A DNA stretch of 64,000 bases from Clostridiales bacterium UBA4039 (lineage in GTDB: Bacteria > Bacillota > Clostridia > Lachnospirales > Vallitaleaceae). The notes under the pieces were generated by a model. That model searched no databases. It was not told where the DNA came from and worked only from the letters and a program-made list of their open reading frames with translations. Shown piece after piece: positions 47,411-56,099 of the stretch. Every line of letters starts with the position of its first letter. Position 1 is the stretch's first letter. The DNA lies in the NCBI GenBank assembly GCA_002382805.1, contig DGAD01000031.1:93565-157564 (forward strand). Direction: 5' to 3'. A program made the translations under genes and the position numbers.

Positions 47411-48586
47411 ATGATCAATAAAATGTTTAGTAAAACACCCAACGTATATTCTTATGACATAACAGAAGAAAACATTCAGCAAATTGGGAAAAACATTAAA
47501 GCAATCAATTATAAACGATTAGTGATATTTAGTTTTTTAACAATGGTATTAGAAGTTTTACTAATTGTGTTTAATGATATCCCGGCTTTGACAAATCAAA
47601 AACATGGAGAGGGAATTGATCAGGCATACTTTCTCTTGCATGGAATTATATTGATGACTAGTTTAACGGTACTTATTCTTCTTAAGGTCTATAATAATCG
47701 CCGTGATAGCTATGTGTTTGATTTTATTGCAGAAGGAACTATTTTCATAGGGATGACTTGCATGGCTTTTATTGGAGTACTAGATCAGCTTGTTGTGGGA
47801 CAGATTACATCCTATGTAACAATGTTGATTATCTGTGGTATTGCAATTCTTATCAAACCGCCCAAAAATTATATTGTCTATTCGATTCCGCACTTTATTT
47901 TTTTAATGCTAACATTTAAATTTCAACAAAACCCAAATATGCTAGTTGATGTTGCTGTCAATAGCACATTATATTACATGTGCGTTTTAGTTATATCAAA
48001 AATTGTATATGACAATCAAGTAGAACATATGCTTAAGAACATGATGCTTGAAGCATCAAACAAGCAGTTAGAATATCTATCTAATTATGACCATCTTACA
48101 AATTTGTATAATCGGCGTTATTTTGAGTCAGTGATTATACAAGAGATTACCGATAATCCAGCTTATGCATCGAGAAATATTATTGTTGGTATTATGGATA
48201 TTGACCATTTTAAAAAAGTCAATGATGCCTATGGACATAAGGCTGGGGACAAGGTGCTTCAGGAAATTTCTAAGAGGATAAAAAAACACATAACAGGCAA
48301 AAATTCGTCATCAAGATGGGGAGGAGAAGAGTTTAGTTTTGTATTTATAGATATGACACGGGAGCAATGTCATACATTAGTCGAAGAACTTCGTGTTATA
48401 ATTGAAGATATGATTGTCGAGTTTGAAAAATATTCGATTCGTATTACTTCGAGTTTTGGGTTGGCAAAACTTCAAGGCGTTAGGGAACAAGATGTGTCTA
48501 TAGGATTTATACAAGCTGACAATGCTCTATATATTGCTAAGGAAAACGGAAGAAACTGTATACAATGGACAGATATTCAGTTGTAA
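47411..48586 (+). CDS. Membrane diguanylate cyclase (GGDEF)
   Basis: A 391-residue protein with about six membrane helices in residues 38-200, a short coiled linker (VEHMLKNMMLEASNKQLEYL) and a C-terminal GGDEF domain. The domain starts at NYDHLTNLYNRRYFE, holds MDIDHFKKVND and has an intact active-site loop RWGGEEF near residue 300. It should make cyclic di-GMP. The RxxD inhibitory site usually found five residues before GGDEF is absent (GKNSS), so product feedback through that site is unlikely. An inverted repeat, TATGGAAT/ATTCCATA, lies upstream at 47345-47389. Confidence 0.92.
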   Translation: MINKMFSKTPNVYSYDITEENIQQIGKNIKAINYKRLVIFSFLTMVLEVLLIVFNDIPALTNQKHGEGIDQAYFLLHGIILMTSLTVLILLKVYNNRRDSYVFDFIAEGTIFIGMTCMAFIGVLDQLVVGQITSYVTMLIICGIAILIKPPKNYIVYSIPHFIFLMLTFKFQQNPNMLVDVAVNSTLYYMCVLVISKIVYDNQVEHMLKNMMLEASNKQLEYLSNYDHLTNLYNRRYFESVIIQEITDNPAYASRNIIVGIMDIDHFKKVNDAYGHKAGDKVLQEISKRIKKHITGKNSSSRWGGEEFSFVFIDMTREQCHTLVEELRVIIEDMIVEFEKYSIRITSSFGLAKLQGVREQDVSIGFIQADNALYIAKENGRNCIQWTDIQL

Positions 48587-48606
48587 GGAGTGAATAATCC
48601 CAATCT

Positions 48607-48635
48607 ATGGCATATGTGTGTAAACATGGTATAAT
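48607..48635 (+). promoter_or_regulatory. Extended -10 promoter upstream of the epimerase gene
   Basis: A perfect TATAAT (48630-48635) preceded by TGG, which gives an extended -10, with ATGGCA (48607-48612) at 17 bp as a weak -35. Confidence 0.6.
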
Positions 48636-48679
48636 GAAAAAGAATCAAGCAATTCAAAACACATATGGGAGGGATTATG

Positions 48680-50164
48680 ATGACGATGGACGATGTAATG
48701 AAAAAATTAAAGGTACGTGATGCAGATCTTGTTATATATGAAAGATCATATACGCAATACCAACACTGTCAACTCCAAATGATAAGACTGAATAAAGAAA
48801 AATATATTGTTATTATAGGAAATGGAGAACTTAAAGATCAACTGGAAGGTGAGCTAAATGATGGGTACAAGTTATGCCCATTGACGCATCACAATCGTCT
48901 GGTGCTTAATAAATATTTTGAATTTACTAAACCGATGGCATTTGGGCACAAAGGTGCGACCATTGGATTAGGTGATCGCTTGGGACTTGCATCTTCAGGA
49001 CATATTCAAGCTATTGTAGATAAAAGGATTCATCCTGTGTTAGCGCAACAAAGCATCCGTGAACTAAACTTAACGGATAGGACATATGCGGATGTTCTTG
49101 ATGCGGCGTGTTTTGCGGTTTTCCAAGAAGGCTATACCGGAGGGTTTGGTGCAGATGGAGACCATTTAAAAAAGGAAGACGATATTCAAAAATCTATTGA
49201 GTTAGGTATTAGCATGCTCACGCTTGATTGCACAGACTATATTGATGAACGTTTTAGTGAGACAACAGAAGCAATAATTAGAGCAGGCTTTATGGAACTT
49301 TCACAGGAAAAGCGATCCTATTATGAAAGTAAATATTTAGACCAGACATTTAACATAGAAGGGACAGCGCTTCATTTTAATGAGATTAAGCTCATGAAGA
49401 ATAGCTTAATCTATGGAAAAGCTATTGAGTATATGGAATATATTTATAGAACATATATCCAGACAGCAGACCGAGCTATAGATTTTGAAATATCGATTGA
49501 TGAGACGATGACTCCGACGACACCGGAAGCACATTTTTTTATAGCAAATGAACTGTATCAACATGGTATTGAAGTCAACAGTATGGCTCCCAGATTTATT
49601 GGAGAGTTTCAAAAGGCGATTGACTATATCGGAGATCTCAATGCTTTTGAAGAAACCTTAATCGTTCATGCGCAGATAGCGGATTATTTTGGATATAAGT
49701 TGAGTATCCATTCGGGTAGTGACAAGTTCCGTGTGTTTAGTTTGATTGGAAAACACACTCATGGACGTTTTCATGTAAAAACAGCTGGAACAAATTGGCT
49801 AGAGGCAGTGCGCTTGGTTGCACAAGAAAATCCGGCACTATATCGAAAAATGCACATCTATGCATTAGAACATTTCCATGAAGCAAAACAGTATTATCAT
49901 GTGACGACAGATACACATGCGATTCAAGATATTCACCAGGTATCGGATATAGATTTGCCTGCATATATGGATGATGATAATGCAAGACAGCTTTTACATA
50001 TTACTTATGGACTTTTGCTTCAGGCGAAAGATCAGAATCAAAATTTCATGTTTAAAAATGCGTTTTATAGAACGCTTGTAGAGAATGAAGATAAATATGC
50101 TCAGGGGTTAATAAAGCATATTGGTAAGCATATCACTTATCTTGGCATCAAAGAAAAAGAATAA
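48680..50164 (+). CDS. UxaE-like tagaturonate 3-epimerase family protein
   Basis: A 494-residue soluble protein that resembles the UxaE family, which interconverts D-tagaturonate and D-fructuronate in galacturonate use. Supporting stretches are AFGHKGATIGLGDRLGLA, EGYTGGFGADGDHLK, FEISIDETMTPTTPEAHFF and SIHSGSDKFRVF, which contain likely metal-binding H, D and E residues. GGGAGGG before 48674 fits ATG 48680, with 48677 as alternative. No other uronate genes are nearby, so the physiological substrate is uncertain. A terminator follows. Confidence 0.72.
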   Translation: MTMDDVMKKLKVRDADLVIYERSYTQYQHCQLQMIRLNKEKYIVIIGNGELKDQLEGELNDGYKLCPLTHHNRLVLNKYFEFTKPMAFGHKGATIGLGDRLGLASSGHIQAIVDKRIHPVLAQQSIRELNLTDRTYADVLDAACFAVFQEGYTGGFGADGDHLKKEDDIQKSIELGISMLTLDCTDYIDERFSETTEAIIRAGFMELSQEKRSYYESKYLDQTFNIEGTALHFNEIKLMKNSLIYGKAIEYMEYIYRTYIQTADRAIDFEISIDETMTPTTPEAHFFIANELYQHGIEVNSMAPRFIGEFQKAIDYIGDLNAFEETLIVHAQIADYFGYKLSIHSGSDKFRVFSLIGKHTHGRFHVKTAGTNWLEAVRLVAQENPALYRKMHIYALEHFHEAKQYYHVTTDTHAIQDIHQVSDIDLPAYMDDDNARQLLHITYGLLLQAKDQNQNFMFKNAFYRTLVENEDKYAQGLIKHIGKHITYLGIKEKE

Positions 50165-50196
50165 AATGTAATATATATAACTCAACTTTCCCACTT

Positions 50197-50228
50197 AAAA
50201 AGCTCATCACATAGTGAATGGGCTTTTT
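50197..50228 (+). terminator. Terminator after the epimerase gene
   Basis: An 11-bp stem with one G-U pair (50197-50207 with 50218-50228), extended inside by CAC/GTG. The right arm ends in CTTTTT. Confidence 0.8.
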
Positions 50229-50327
50229 CCTTGTACTAATTTGGAAATAAAATATGATATACTATAGATATAAAATACTTTATTTGAGTTCTAGAAATAA
50301 ATAATGTATGAACGAGGGAGACTACAG

Positions 50328-50672
50328 ATGTTAATATTTCTAAATGTTATAGAGGATCGGGTTCTTCGAAGTCGACTAGAAGAAGCTTATCATTTGTATA
50401 AGAAAGAATTATTGTACATTGCACATGATATATTAAAAGATTATCATGAGGCAGAAGATGTTGTTCAAACAGCTTTTATTCAATTTGCTGATTATGTAGA
50501 TGAAGAAATGGATATCAAGTGTCACAAAACGAGAGGGTTAATTGTTATAATAGTTAGAAACCTATCTATTAATATTTACATTAAAAGAAAAAATAGGGAG
50601 ATAGCCAATATTGATGATCTAACAGACGTCATTTATGATGAAGAAAACATTGGCCCGGAAGTAAATGACTGA
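50328..50672 (+). pseudogene. ECF sigma factor, truncated after region 2
   Basis: The reading frame encodes about 114 residues with a sigma region 2 (EEAYHLYKKELLYIAHDILKD, then HEAEDVVQTAFIQFADY and RGLIVIIVRNLSIN). It stops at 50672, two bases before the left end of an IS3-like element, with no region 4. A complete ECF factor has about 160-190 residues including region 4, and no remainder is found beyond the element. The gene was probably cut by the insertion and a later deletion. GAGGGAG selects ATG 50328 over 50304. It is unlikely to be functional. Confidence 0.75.
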
Positions 50673-50673
50673 A

Positions 50674-51248
50674 TTGGCAACACTTTTCTAGACAACTTTT
50701 TTAAGGTGAATGTCTTTGAATTGTTTTGGGTTTAAATAACCAAGTGATGAATGTATGCTATGATTATTGAACCAGTTTACATAGTCTGCCAGTTCGATTT
50801 TAAGCTGCTCGATATTTTCAAATTTGTTTTGCCTAATAAACTCAGTTTTGATGATCTTGTAGGTAGCTTCTGCCATGGCATTATCATAAAGGCACCCTTT
50901 CATTATCAGCGCCGCTTGCTTTAGTATGTCGTTTTACATCTCCAATTGCTTCATCTTCTTACGAAGTTCAATGGATTCTTTCTGCTCTGGAGTTAAGTTG
51001 TCCTTCTCCTTGAAAGAACCGCTGTTTGCCTCCTGTTCAATCCATCTTTCAATGGTTGAATAGGCCAGGTCATACTCCTTGGCAAGATCACTTTTTCGCT
51101 TTCCATTTTTATATAGCTGAACGATTTAGTGTTTAAATTCTGGGGTAAATGTTCGACGTTTCTTGCGTGATGTACTCATAGTTAATCTTCTTTTCGTTGA
51201 GTCTATTGTACATCCACCTAAGAAAACTGTCCAACTAAGTGTAACCTA
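50674..51248. mobile_element. IS3-family element, internally deleted remnant
   Basis: A 575-bp element. Its ends resemble each other as inverted repeats: the left end from 50674 and the reverse complement of the right end from 51248 share TxGGxxACACTT and a nearby GACA followed by T-rich sequence and GGTG. It contains remains of both transposase frames on the minus strand. Intact IS3 elements are about 1.2-1.5 kb, so more than half is missing. No target duplication is visible. Confidence 0.75.
50688..51179 (-). pseudogene. IS3-family transposase OrfA-OrfB remnant
   Basis: From ATG 51179 the minus strand reads an OrfA (MSTSRKKRRTFTPEFKH, stop, then IVQLYKNGKRKSDLAKEYDL and a helical KESIELRKKMKQLEM, stop, NDILKQAALIM). 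The stops are at 51126-51128 and 50934-50936. The same frame then continues directly into the C-terminal end of OrfB (GCLYDNAMAEATYKIIKTEF to IHLKKVV), which keeps the last glutamate of the DDE triad. About 200 residues of OrfB, including both aspartates, are absent. The element cannot encode an active transposase. Confidence 0.8.
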
Positions 51249-51274
51249 TCCAGTATATGAAAAGAGGTTGTTAA

Positions 51275-51871
51275 ATGAAAATATATAAAAATAAAATAAC
51301 TTTTATGGTTACTATTATTATTGAGTGCATATTATTAGCTGCATGTGGCAATAATATAGATGAAAAAAATAATATTAATATCAACGAGGATGCAAAAGAA
51401 ATAGAAATACCAGTGGTCAATAAGATTGAAATTGGTATTAGCGTTGACGAGCTTTTCGATAGAATGGAAGGTGAGTATAAAGTGATTGAAGAAAAGAATA
51501 ATAAGTTTATACACTACTATCCATCTGTGCAAGATAATAATGATAGTCTAGGTTCTGACTCAAAAAAAGAAATAACAGGTTCGGGTATAGATTTTTTTAT
51601 TAATATAAGTACAAATACAGTATCAGGATTCGAAATCATGTCTAAAGGTTATGATTTTTCTGAGGATGTTTCAATTGGAGATAAGGAATCTGATGCAATA
51701 AGTGTTTTGAGGCAAAAATATTCGGAATATAATCCGGAGGTGGTTATTTTGGATGAAAATTTTAAACTTTTTGAAATTAATGAGGATTATGTTATAGGAA
51801 TATTTATTAACGAAAACACCTCGTTAGTTCAAAGTATTTATGTTGTTAAAAAGGAATATTTTTTATCGTAA
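51275..51871 (+). CDS. Putative lipoprotein of unknown function
   Basis: A 198-residue protein with a lipoprotein signal: basic MKIYKNK, a hydrophobic stretch and the lipobox LLAAC with cysteine near residue 24. The mature part is acidic and Asn-rich and contains a region (VNKIEIGISVDELFDRMEGEYKVIEE) reminiscent of small outer-surface lipoproteins, but no named family is recognised. AGAGG precedes ATG 51275. It starts 26 bases after the IS remnant, so its original promoter may have been lost or supplied by the element. Confidence 0.72.
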   Translation: MKIYKNKITFMVTIIIECILLAACGNNIDEKNNININEDAKEIEIPVVNKIEIGISVDELFDRMEGEYKVIEEKNNKFIHYYPSVQDNNDSLGSDSKKEITGSGIDFFINISTNTVSGFEIMSKGYDFSEDVSIGDKESDAISVLRQKYSEYNPEVVILDENFKLFEINEDYVIGIFINENTSLVQSIYVVKKEYFLS

Positions 51872-51936
51872 CAATATTGCGTTAAATATATGTAACTTTA
51901 CAGTACCTGTTAATTTGAATAGAAACATGTATTAAA

Positions 51937-52047
51937 ATGAGAACTATGAAGAGAAAAGCTATTTTTAGAAATATTATTTTATTGTGTCTCATATTAGTGA
52001 TTATATTTTCTATTAGTTATTTGAATTATTATAATAATAGCAACTAG
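51937..52047 (+). CDS. Possible 36-residue single-helix membrane peptide
   Basis: A short frame starting MRTMKRKAIFRNI and continuing into one hydrophobic helix of about 20 residues, then an Asn/Tyr-rich end. The positive-inside N-terminus fits a membrane peptide. No ribosome-binding site is visible and the surrounding region is decayed, so this may be a gene fragment. Confidence 0.25.
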   Translation: MRTMKRKAIFRNIILLCLILVIIFSISYLNYYNNSN

Positions 52048-52165
52048 TTTTTCAAAAATTAAAGTCTAGAGAATTCATAATATTTTATTTAATCTTGATA
52101 TTTGTGGTAAGGTACTGAGTCCTCTATGATAGAATAATTTATAAGGAGGTTAAGGAGGAACGTTT

Positions 52166-52309
52166 ATGTTGAAAAAGTCTAGTACAACAGCTGTAATTCT
52201 TTTTTTATGCATTGCAATAACTGCATGTAGCAGTAATAAGGTCATTACGCCAGTTAAAATAGACAGACAGAAGATATCTATAATTGGGATAAACAAACTT
52301 CAGCGCTAA
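52166..52309 (+). pseudogene. Truncated lipoprotein gene
   Basis: Two tandem AAGGAGG-type ribosome-binding sites precede ATG 52166. The 47-residue product has a lipoprotein signal (MLKKSSTTAVILFLCIAITAC with the lipobox ITAC) and then stops after about 26 mature residues. A real lipoprotein would be longer, so this is read as the 5' end of a gene cut by a deletion. Confidence 0.55.
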
Positions 52310-53130
52310 GTATTGGCAAACGAAACACCATGTATAAATGGGCCCAACGGCTTCGTAAAATAGTCGGTTAGGAGCTTGGTGAAACGAATCCGTTACAATG
52401 AGAAGGTGCATGGTAGCCTTGAGCAAGGCAACACAGTTTTCTTTTATTGTGATGCCGAGATGGGCAAGAATCATGCTCCTAGAGGCTCATTATCAAGGAC
52501 AAACGATCGAATGAGAAAAATGTCTTAGCAATTTAGAAAAAAATATGATAAACTTTAACCAACGATTTCAATTAAATTTACGAGGAGCTACTCTGTTCTT
52601 CTTTTTCCGAAACTAAACTAACGCAACCAACATCGAGGTTCAACGTGACAAGTGTAAAAACTTGTGATAAAATATATAAATAAGTAAAAACTTTCATTGA
52701 ACTAAAAATAGGATAAAATCATCAAGGGGACATAAGTAATAACCAAAGCAAATGACAAGAGGGAGTGATTTGTTTGAAGGTACTTGTCAAATGGCAAGAG
52801 AGAATTAATAAGGTGGTTGTTAGTCCATATTTTTCATATCAATTTTCTTTTTCCATATTCGATACGCAAATATATAATATATAAGACGCACTTGAGTTGT
52901 TGAGTGAACGTCAATTTAATTGAACCTTTTTCTGCATGTAAAAAAGGCGGTGAATAATAAGAGGTAACGGATTGAGGAGAGTATTTTGGGGAGCGAAAGG
53001 TCAACAAATCATAGATAGACAATCTCTAAAATTCCGAGCTATTTTAAATTTCATGAAGCAATAGAGGAAAATTCTTTTCCTTTATTTCGTGTACATAAAA
53101 TTCATCAAAATTAAGGATAGGAGGAAGAAA
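52310..53130. other. Decayed intergenic region with no supported gene
   Basis: About 820 bases without a convincing gene. Two short frames are noted: 52379-52528 (+, 49 residues, starting with GTG, containing KVHGSLEQGNTVFF) and 52774-52884 (+, 36 residues, TTG start with GAGGGAG nearby, MKVLVKWQERINKV). Neither matches a family I know, and both may be fragments of lost genes. The cheY ribosome-binding site AGGAGG is at the right end. No RNA gene was recognised. Confidence 0.5.
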
Positions 53131-53490
53131 ATGAAAAGGTTAATGATTGTAGATGATGCAGCGTTCATGCGAGCAACGATAAAAAGAATGCTTGATAGCC
53201 ATGAATATGAAGTGGTTGCTGAAGCTCCAGATGGAAGTGAAGCTGTAAAGCTATATAAACAGTATCAACCGGACATTACAACAATGGACATTACCATGCC
53301 GAATATGACAGGAATTGAAGCGCTCAAAGCAATAAAGCTATATGATGCCAATGCAAAAATTGTTATGGTTACCTCGATGGGACAAGAAAGTTTTATTCGA
53401 GAGGCAATTATGAACGGAGCCTCTTCATTTATTGTTAAACCATTCCAAAAGGAGAAATTGTTAGAAGTATTAGATGGTATAACGAAATAG
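53131..53490 (+). CDS. cheY: Chemotaxis response regulator CheY
   Basis: A 119-residue single-domain receiver. D8-D9 form the acidic pocket, D53 (MDITMPN) is the phospho-acceptor, the threonine is in MVTSMG, and the lysine in VKPF is present. It would carry the CheA signal to a flagellar motor or other output. AGGAGG before ATG 53131 rules out the longer frame from 53089. It leads a tight cheY-cheA-cheW-mcp-cheR-cheB operon. Confidence 0.93.
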   Translation: MKRLMIVDDAAFMRATIKRMLDSHEYEVVAEAPDGSEAVKLYKQYQPDITTMDITMPNMTGIEALKAIKLYDANAKIVMVTSMGQESFIREAIMNGASSFIVKPFQKEKLLEVLDGITK

Positions 53491-53500
53491 GAGGAATAGC

Positions 53501-55579
53501 ATGAGTAAGTCGTATATAGATGAACCGATGACAGAAGCTTTTGTTTATGAGACCTCGCAAATCGTAGAGACATTGGAAGAGGTTATTATAGCTAGTGAAA
53601 AAGTAGGAATGTTTAGTGCGGAGTCCATCAATGAAATCTTTAGATTTATGCATACAATCAAGGGCTCTTCAGCAATGATGATGTTTAATGATATGAGTAC
53701 TCTTGCACATCGTTTGGAAGATATATTTTATGTTATTCGAGAAGACATGGAGATGTCTTATGATTTTACGGTGCTTATTGATTTAATATTGGAAAGCATT
53801 GATTACTTTAAAATAGAATTGATGAAGGTGAAAAATGGGGAGAACCCCGATGGTGATCAATCTGTTTTATTAAGTCAAGTTTCAAGTTATTTAGAGGCAA
53901 TAAAAACCCCGGATACGACCGTCGTAAAGCCAAAAGAAGAACCACAGCAAAAATATTATATCCGTCCAAACAAAAAAGACCAAAATGTTCAATGCTACCA
54001 GGCAATTATATGGTATAAGCCAGATGCAGAGATGGAGAATATACGTGCCTACACAGTTGTTCATAATATCGCTGATTTGGTTGAAGAAGTTGTTTATTCA
54101 CCAGCAGATATTATTGAAAACGATAAATCCGCAGACGAAATTCGTCAGCATGGGTTTAAGCTTTTGATGCAGACAACCAGTACAAAAGAAGCCATAAAGT
54201 CCTATCTAGAAGGCACCATCTTTATGGAAAAGCTGGAGTTTGAATCTATTACAGAGCAACAGTACGCTGAATTTTTAGCAGCACAAAGCCAACCGGAAGA
54301 ATCCAATGAAATCAAGATTCCGGAAACATCAAAAAAATATGTAGAAAGTCAAGAAAAAAAAGAAAAACAAGATATTTCAATCAATACAAAACAAAGCATG
54401 ATTAGTGTGAATATCGATAAGTTGGATAAACTTATGGACATGGTAGGTGAGTTGGTTATAGCAGAAGCCATGGTCACTCAAAATCCAGAGATGATTGACC
54501 TAGAAATTGAAAGCTTTGATAAGGCGTCAAGACAATTGCACAAAATCACTGGAGAGCTTCAAGATATGGTCATGGCCATTCGCATGATTCCCCTTTCAAA
54601 AACATTTATGAAAATGCATCGCATCGTTCGTGACATGACGCGTCGATTAGATAAGCAAGTTCAATTAGAAGTTTTTGGTGAAGAAACTGAAGTAGATAAA
54701 AATATTATAGAAAAGATTGCTGACCCATTGATGCATATTATCCGTAATGCTATTGACCATGGGATTGAAAGTGCATCTGAGAGGATAGATAAAGGAAAAT
54801 CATCTCAAGGCAGTATTATATTAGAAGCAAAAAATTCAGGTAGTGATGTATTAATTTGTATAAAAGATGATGGAAAGGGTTTGGATAAGAAAAAGTTATA
54901 TGACAAAGCGATTGATCAAGGTTTAATCAATTCTTCTTTTGGGGAATTATCAGATCGAGAGTTGTATCACTTGATTTTACATCCGGGATTTTCCACAAAA
55001 GAAGAGGTGACAGAATTTTCAGGAAGAGGCGTTGGCATGGATGTTGTTGCCAAAAATATTGAGAGTGTTGGAGGAACTGTCCTTGTGGACAGTGTCCCAG
55101 GGGAAGGAACAACAATCACCTTAAAGATTCCTCTTACATTAGCGATTATAGAAGGAATGAATATTAAAGTAGGTCATTCAAGATTTACCCTTCCTATCGT
55201 GACCATAAGAGAATCATTTAGACCTCAAAACTCAGAAATCATAAAAGATACACATGGACAGGAGATGATTATGGTTCGGGGGCTTTGCTATCCGATTGTC
55301 CGTTTGAAAGAGGAGTATGATATACCTCATGGAGAAGAAGATGTTGAAAAAGGAATCTTAATCATGGTAGAAGAAGACAATAAATCTTGCTGCATTTTTG
55401 CCGATGAATTGTTGGGGCAGCAACAAGTCGTTGTCAAAGCATTACCGGAATATGTTAAAAAATATAAACAAATAAAAGGACTTGGAGGATGTACGCTCTT
55501 AGGTGACGGAAGTATCAGTCTCATACTCGATGTTGGAGAATTTAACTTGTCAAACGTTAATGCAAAAGTTCAAGTATAA
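53501..55579 (+). CDS. cheA: Chemotaxis histidine kinase CheA
   Basis: A 692-residue CheA with all five domains. The Hpt domain carries phospho-accepting H51 (FRFMHTIKGSSAMM). A P2-like CheY/CheB-binding domain lies near residues 150-260. The dimerisation domain begins at SVNIDKLDKLMDMVGELV. The ATP domain has DPLMHIIRNAIDHGIE, DDGKGLD and FSGRGVGMDVV. The C-terminal CheW-like domain is LAIIEGMNIKVGHSRFTLP onward. It phosphorylates CheY and CheB. TAGGAGG precedes ATG 53501, ten bases after cheY. Confidence 0.96.
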   Translation: MSKSYIDEPMTEAFVYETSQIVETLEEVIIASEKVGMFSAESINEIFRFMHTIKGSSAMMMFNDMSTLAHRLEDIFYVIREDMEMSYDFTVLIDLILESIDYFKIELMKVKNGENPDGDQSVLLSQVSSYLEAIKTPDTTVVKPKEEPQQKYYIRPNKKDQNVQCYQAIIWYKPDAEMENIRAYTVVHNIADLVEEVVYSPADIIENDKSADEIRQHGFKLLMQTTSTKEAIKSYLEGTIFMEKLEFESITEQQYAEFLAAQSQPEESNEIKIPETSKKYVESQEKKEKQDISINTKQSMISVNIDKLDKLMDMVGELVIAEAMVTQNPEMIDLEIESFDKASRQLHKITGELQDMVMAIRMIPLSKTFMKMHRIVRDMTRRLDKQVQLEVFGEETEVDKNIIEKIADPLMHIIRNAIDHGIESASERIDKGKSSQGSIILEAKNSGSDVLICIKDDGKGLDKKKLYDKAIDQGLINSSFGELSDRELYHLILHPGFSTKEEVTEFSGRGVGMDVVAKNIESVGGTVLVDSVPGEGTTITLKIPLTLAIIEGMNIKVGHSRFTLPIVTIRESFRPQNSEIIKDTHGQEMIMVRGLCYPIVRLKEEYDIPHGEEDVEKGILIMVEEDNKSCCIFADELLGQQQVVVKALPEYVKKYKQIKGLGGCTLLGDGSISLILDVGEFNLSNVNAKVQV

Positions 55580-55591
55580 AGAGGTGAAGAC

Positions 55592-56089
55592 ATGAATGAA
55601 GAAATGAATATCGTTCAAGAAGATTTAGAAGAGGATACTCAAAAAGGAAAATTTTTAACTTTTTGTCTCGGGGAAGAATCCTATGGGATTGATATCATGT
55701 ATGTTACAGAAATCGTAGGTATACAGCCGATAACTGTTGTTCCGGAACTACCGGATTTCATTAAGGGCATCATTAATCTTAGAGGAACCATTATTCCAGT
55801 AATGGACGCAAGAGTCAAGTTTAAAAAAGAAATAAAGCAATACAACGACCGAACATGCATTATCGTTATTGATGTGTTGGATTTGTCAATAGGGATTATT
55901 GTTGATGCTGTCTCAGAAGTGTTGAATATTAGTGAAGAAAATATTGTCCCACCGCCTAATTTAAATGCGGGAGCCAGAAAGTACATTAAAGGTGTGGGAA
56001 AGAGCGAAAACAATGTAACATTAATTCTTGATTGTGAAACTTTATTGGATGAAAATGAAATTGATGAGATTAAGGGAAGTAATGAATAG
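55592..56089 (+). CDS. cheW: Chemotaxis coupling protein CheW
   Basis: A 165-residue adaptor that links receptors to CheA. The core shows [39 protein letters not shown] and [12 protein letters not shown], all typical of CheW. N- and C-terminal acidic tails extend the usual 140-150 residue length. AGAGGTGA precedes ATG 55592. It sits between cheA and an MCP gene in the operon. Confidence 0.94.
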   Translation: MNEEMNIVQEDLEEDTQKGKFLTFCLGEESYGIDIMYVTEIVGIQPITVVPELPDFIKGIINLRGTIIPVMDARVKFKKEIKQYNDRTCIIVIDVLDLSIGIIVDAVSEVLNISEENIVPPPNLNAGARKYIKGVGKSENNVTLILDCETLLDENEIDEIKGSNE

Positions 56090-56099
56090 GAGGATGTAT

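Noticed and set aside
52205..52474. 89-residue minus-strand frame
   Set aside because: It runs antisense across the truncated lipoprotein gene, lacks a ribosome-binding site and shows no recognisable domain.
53000..53070. Flagellar sigma-D type promoter before cheY
   Set aside because: A TAAA and a CCGA-like block are present but not at the required spacing or order.
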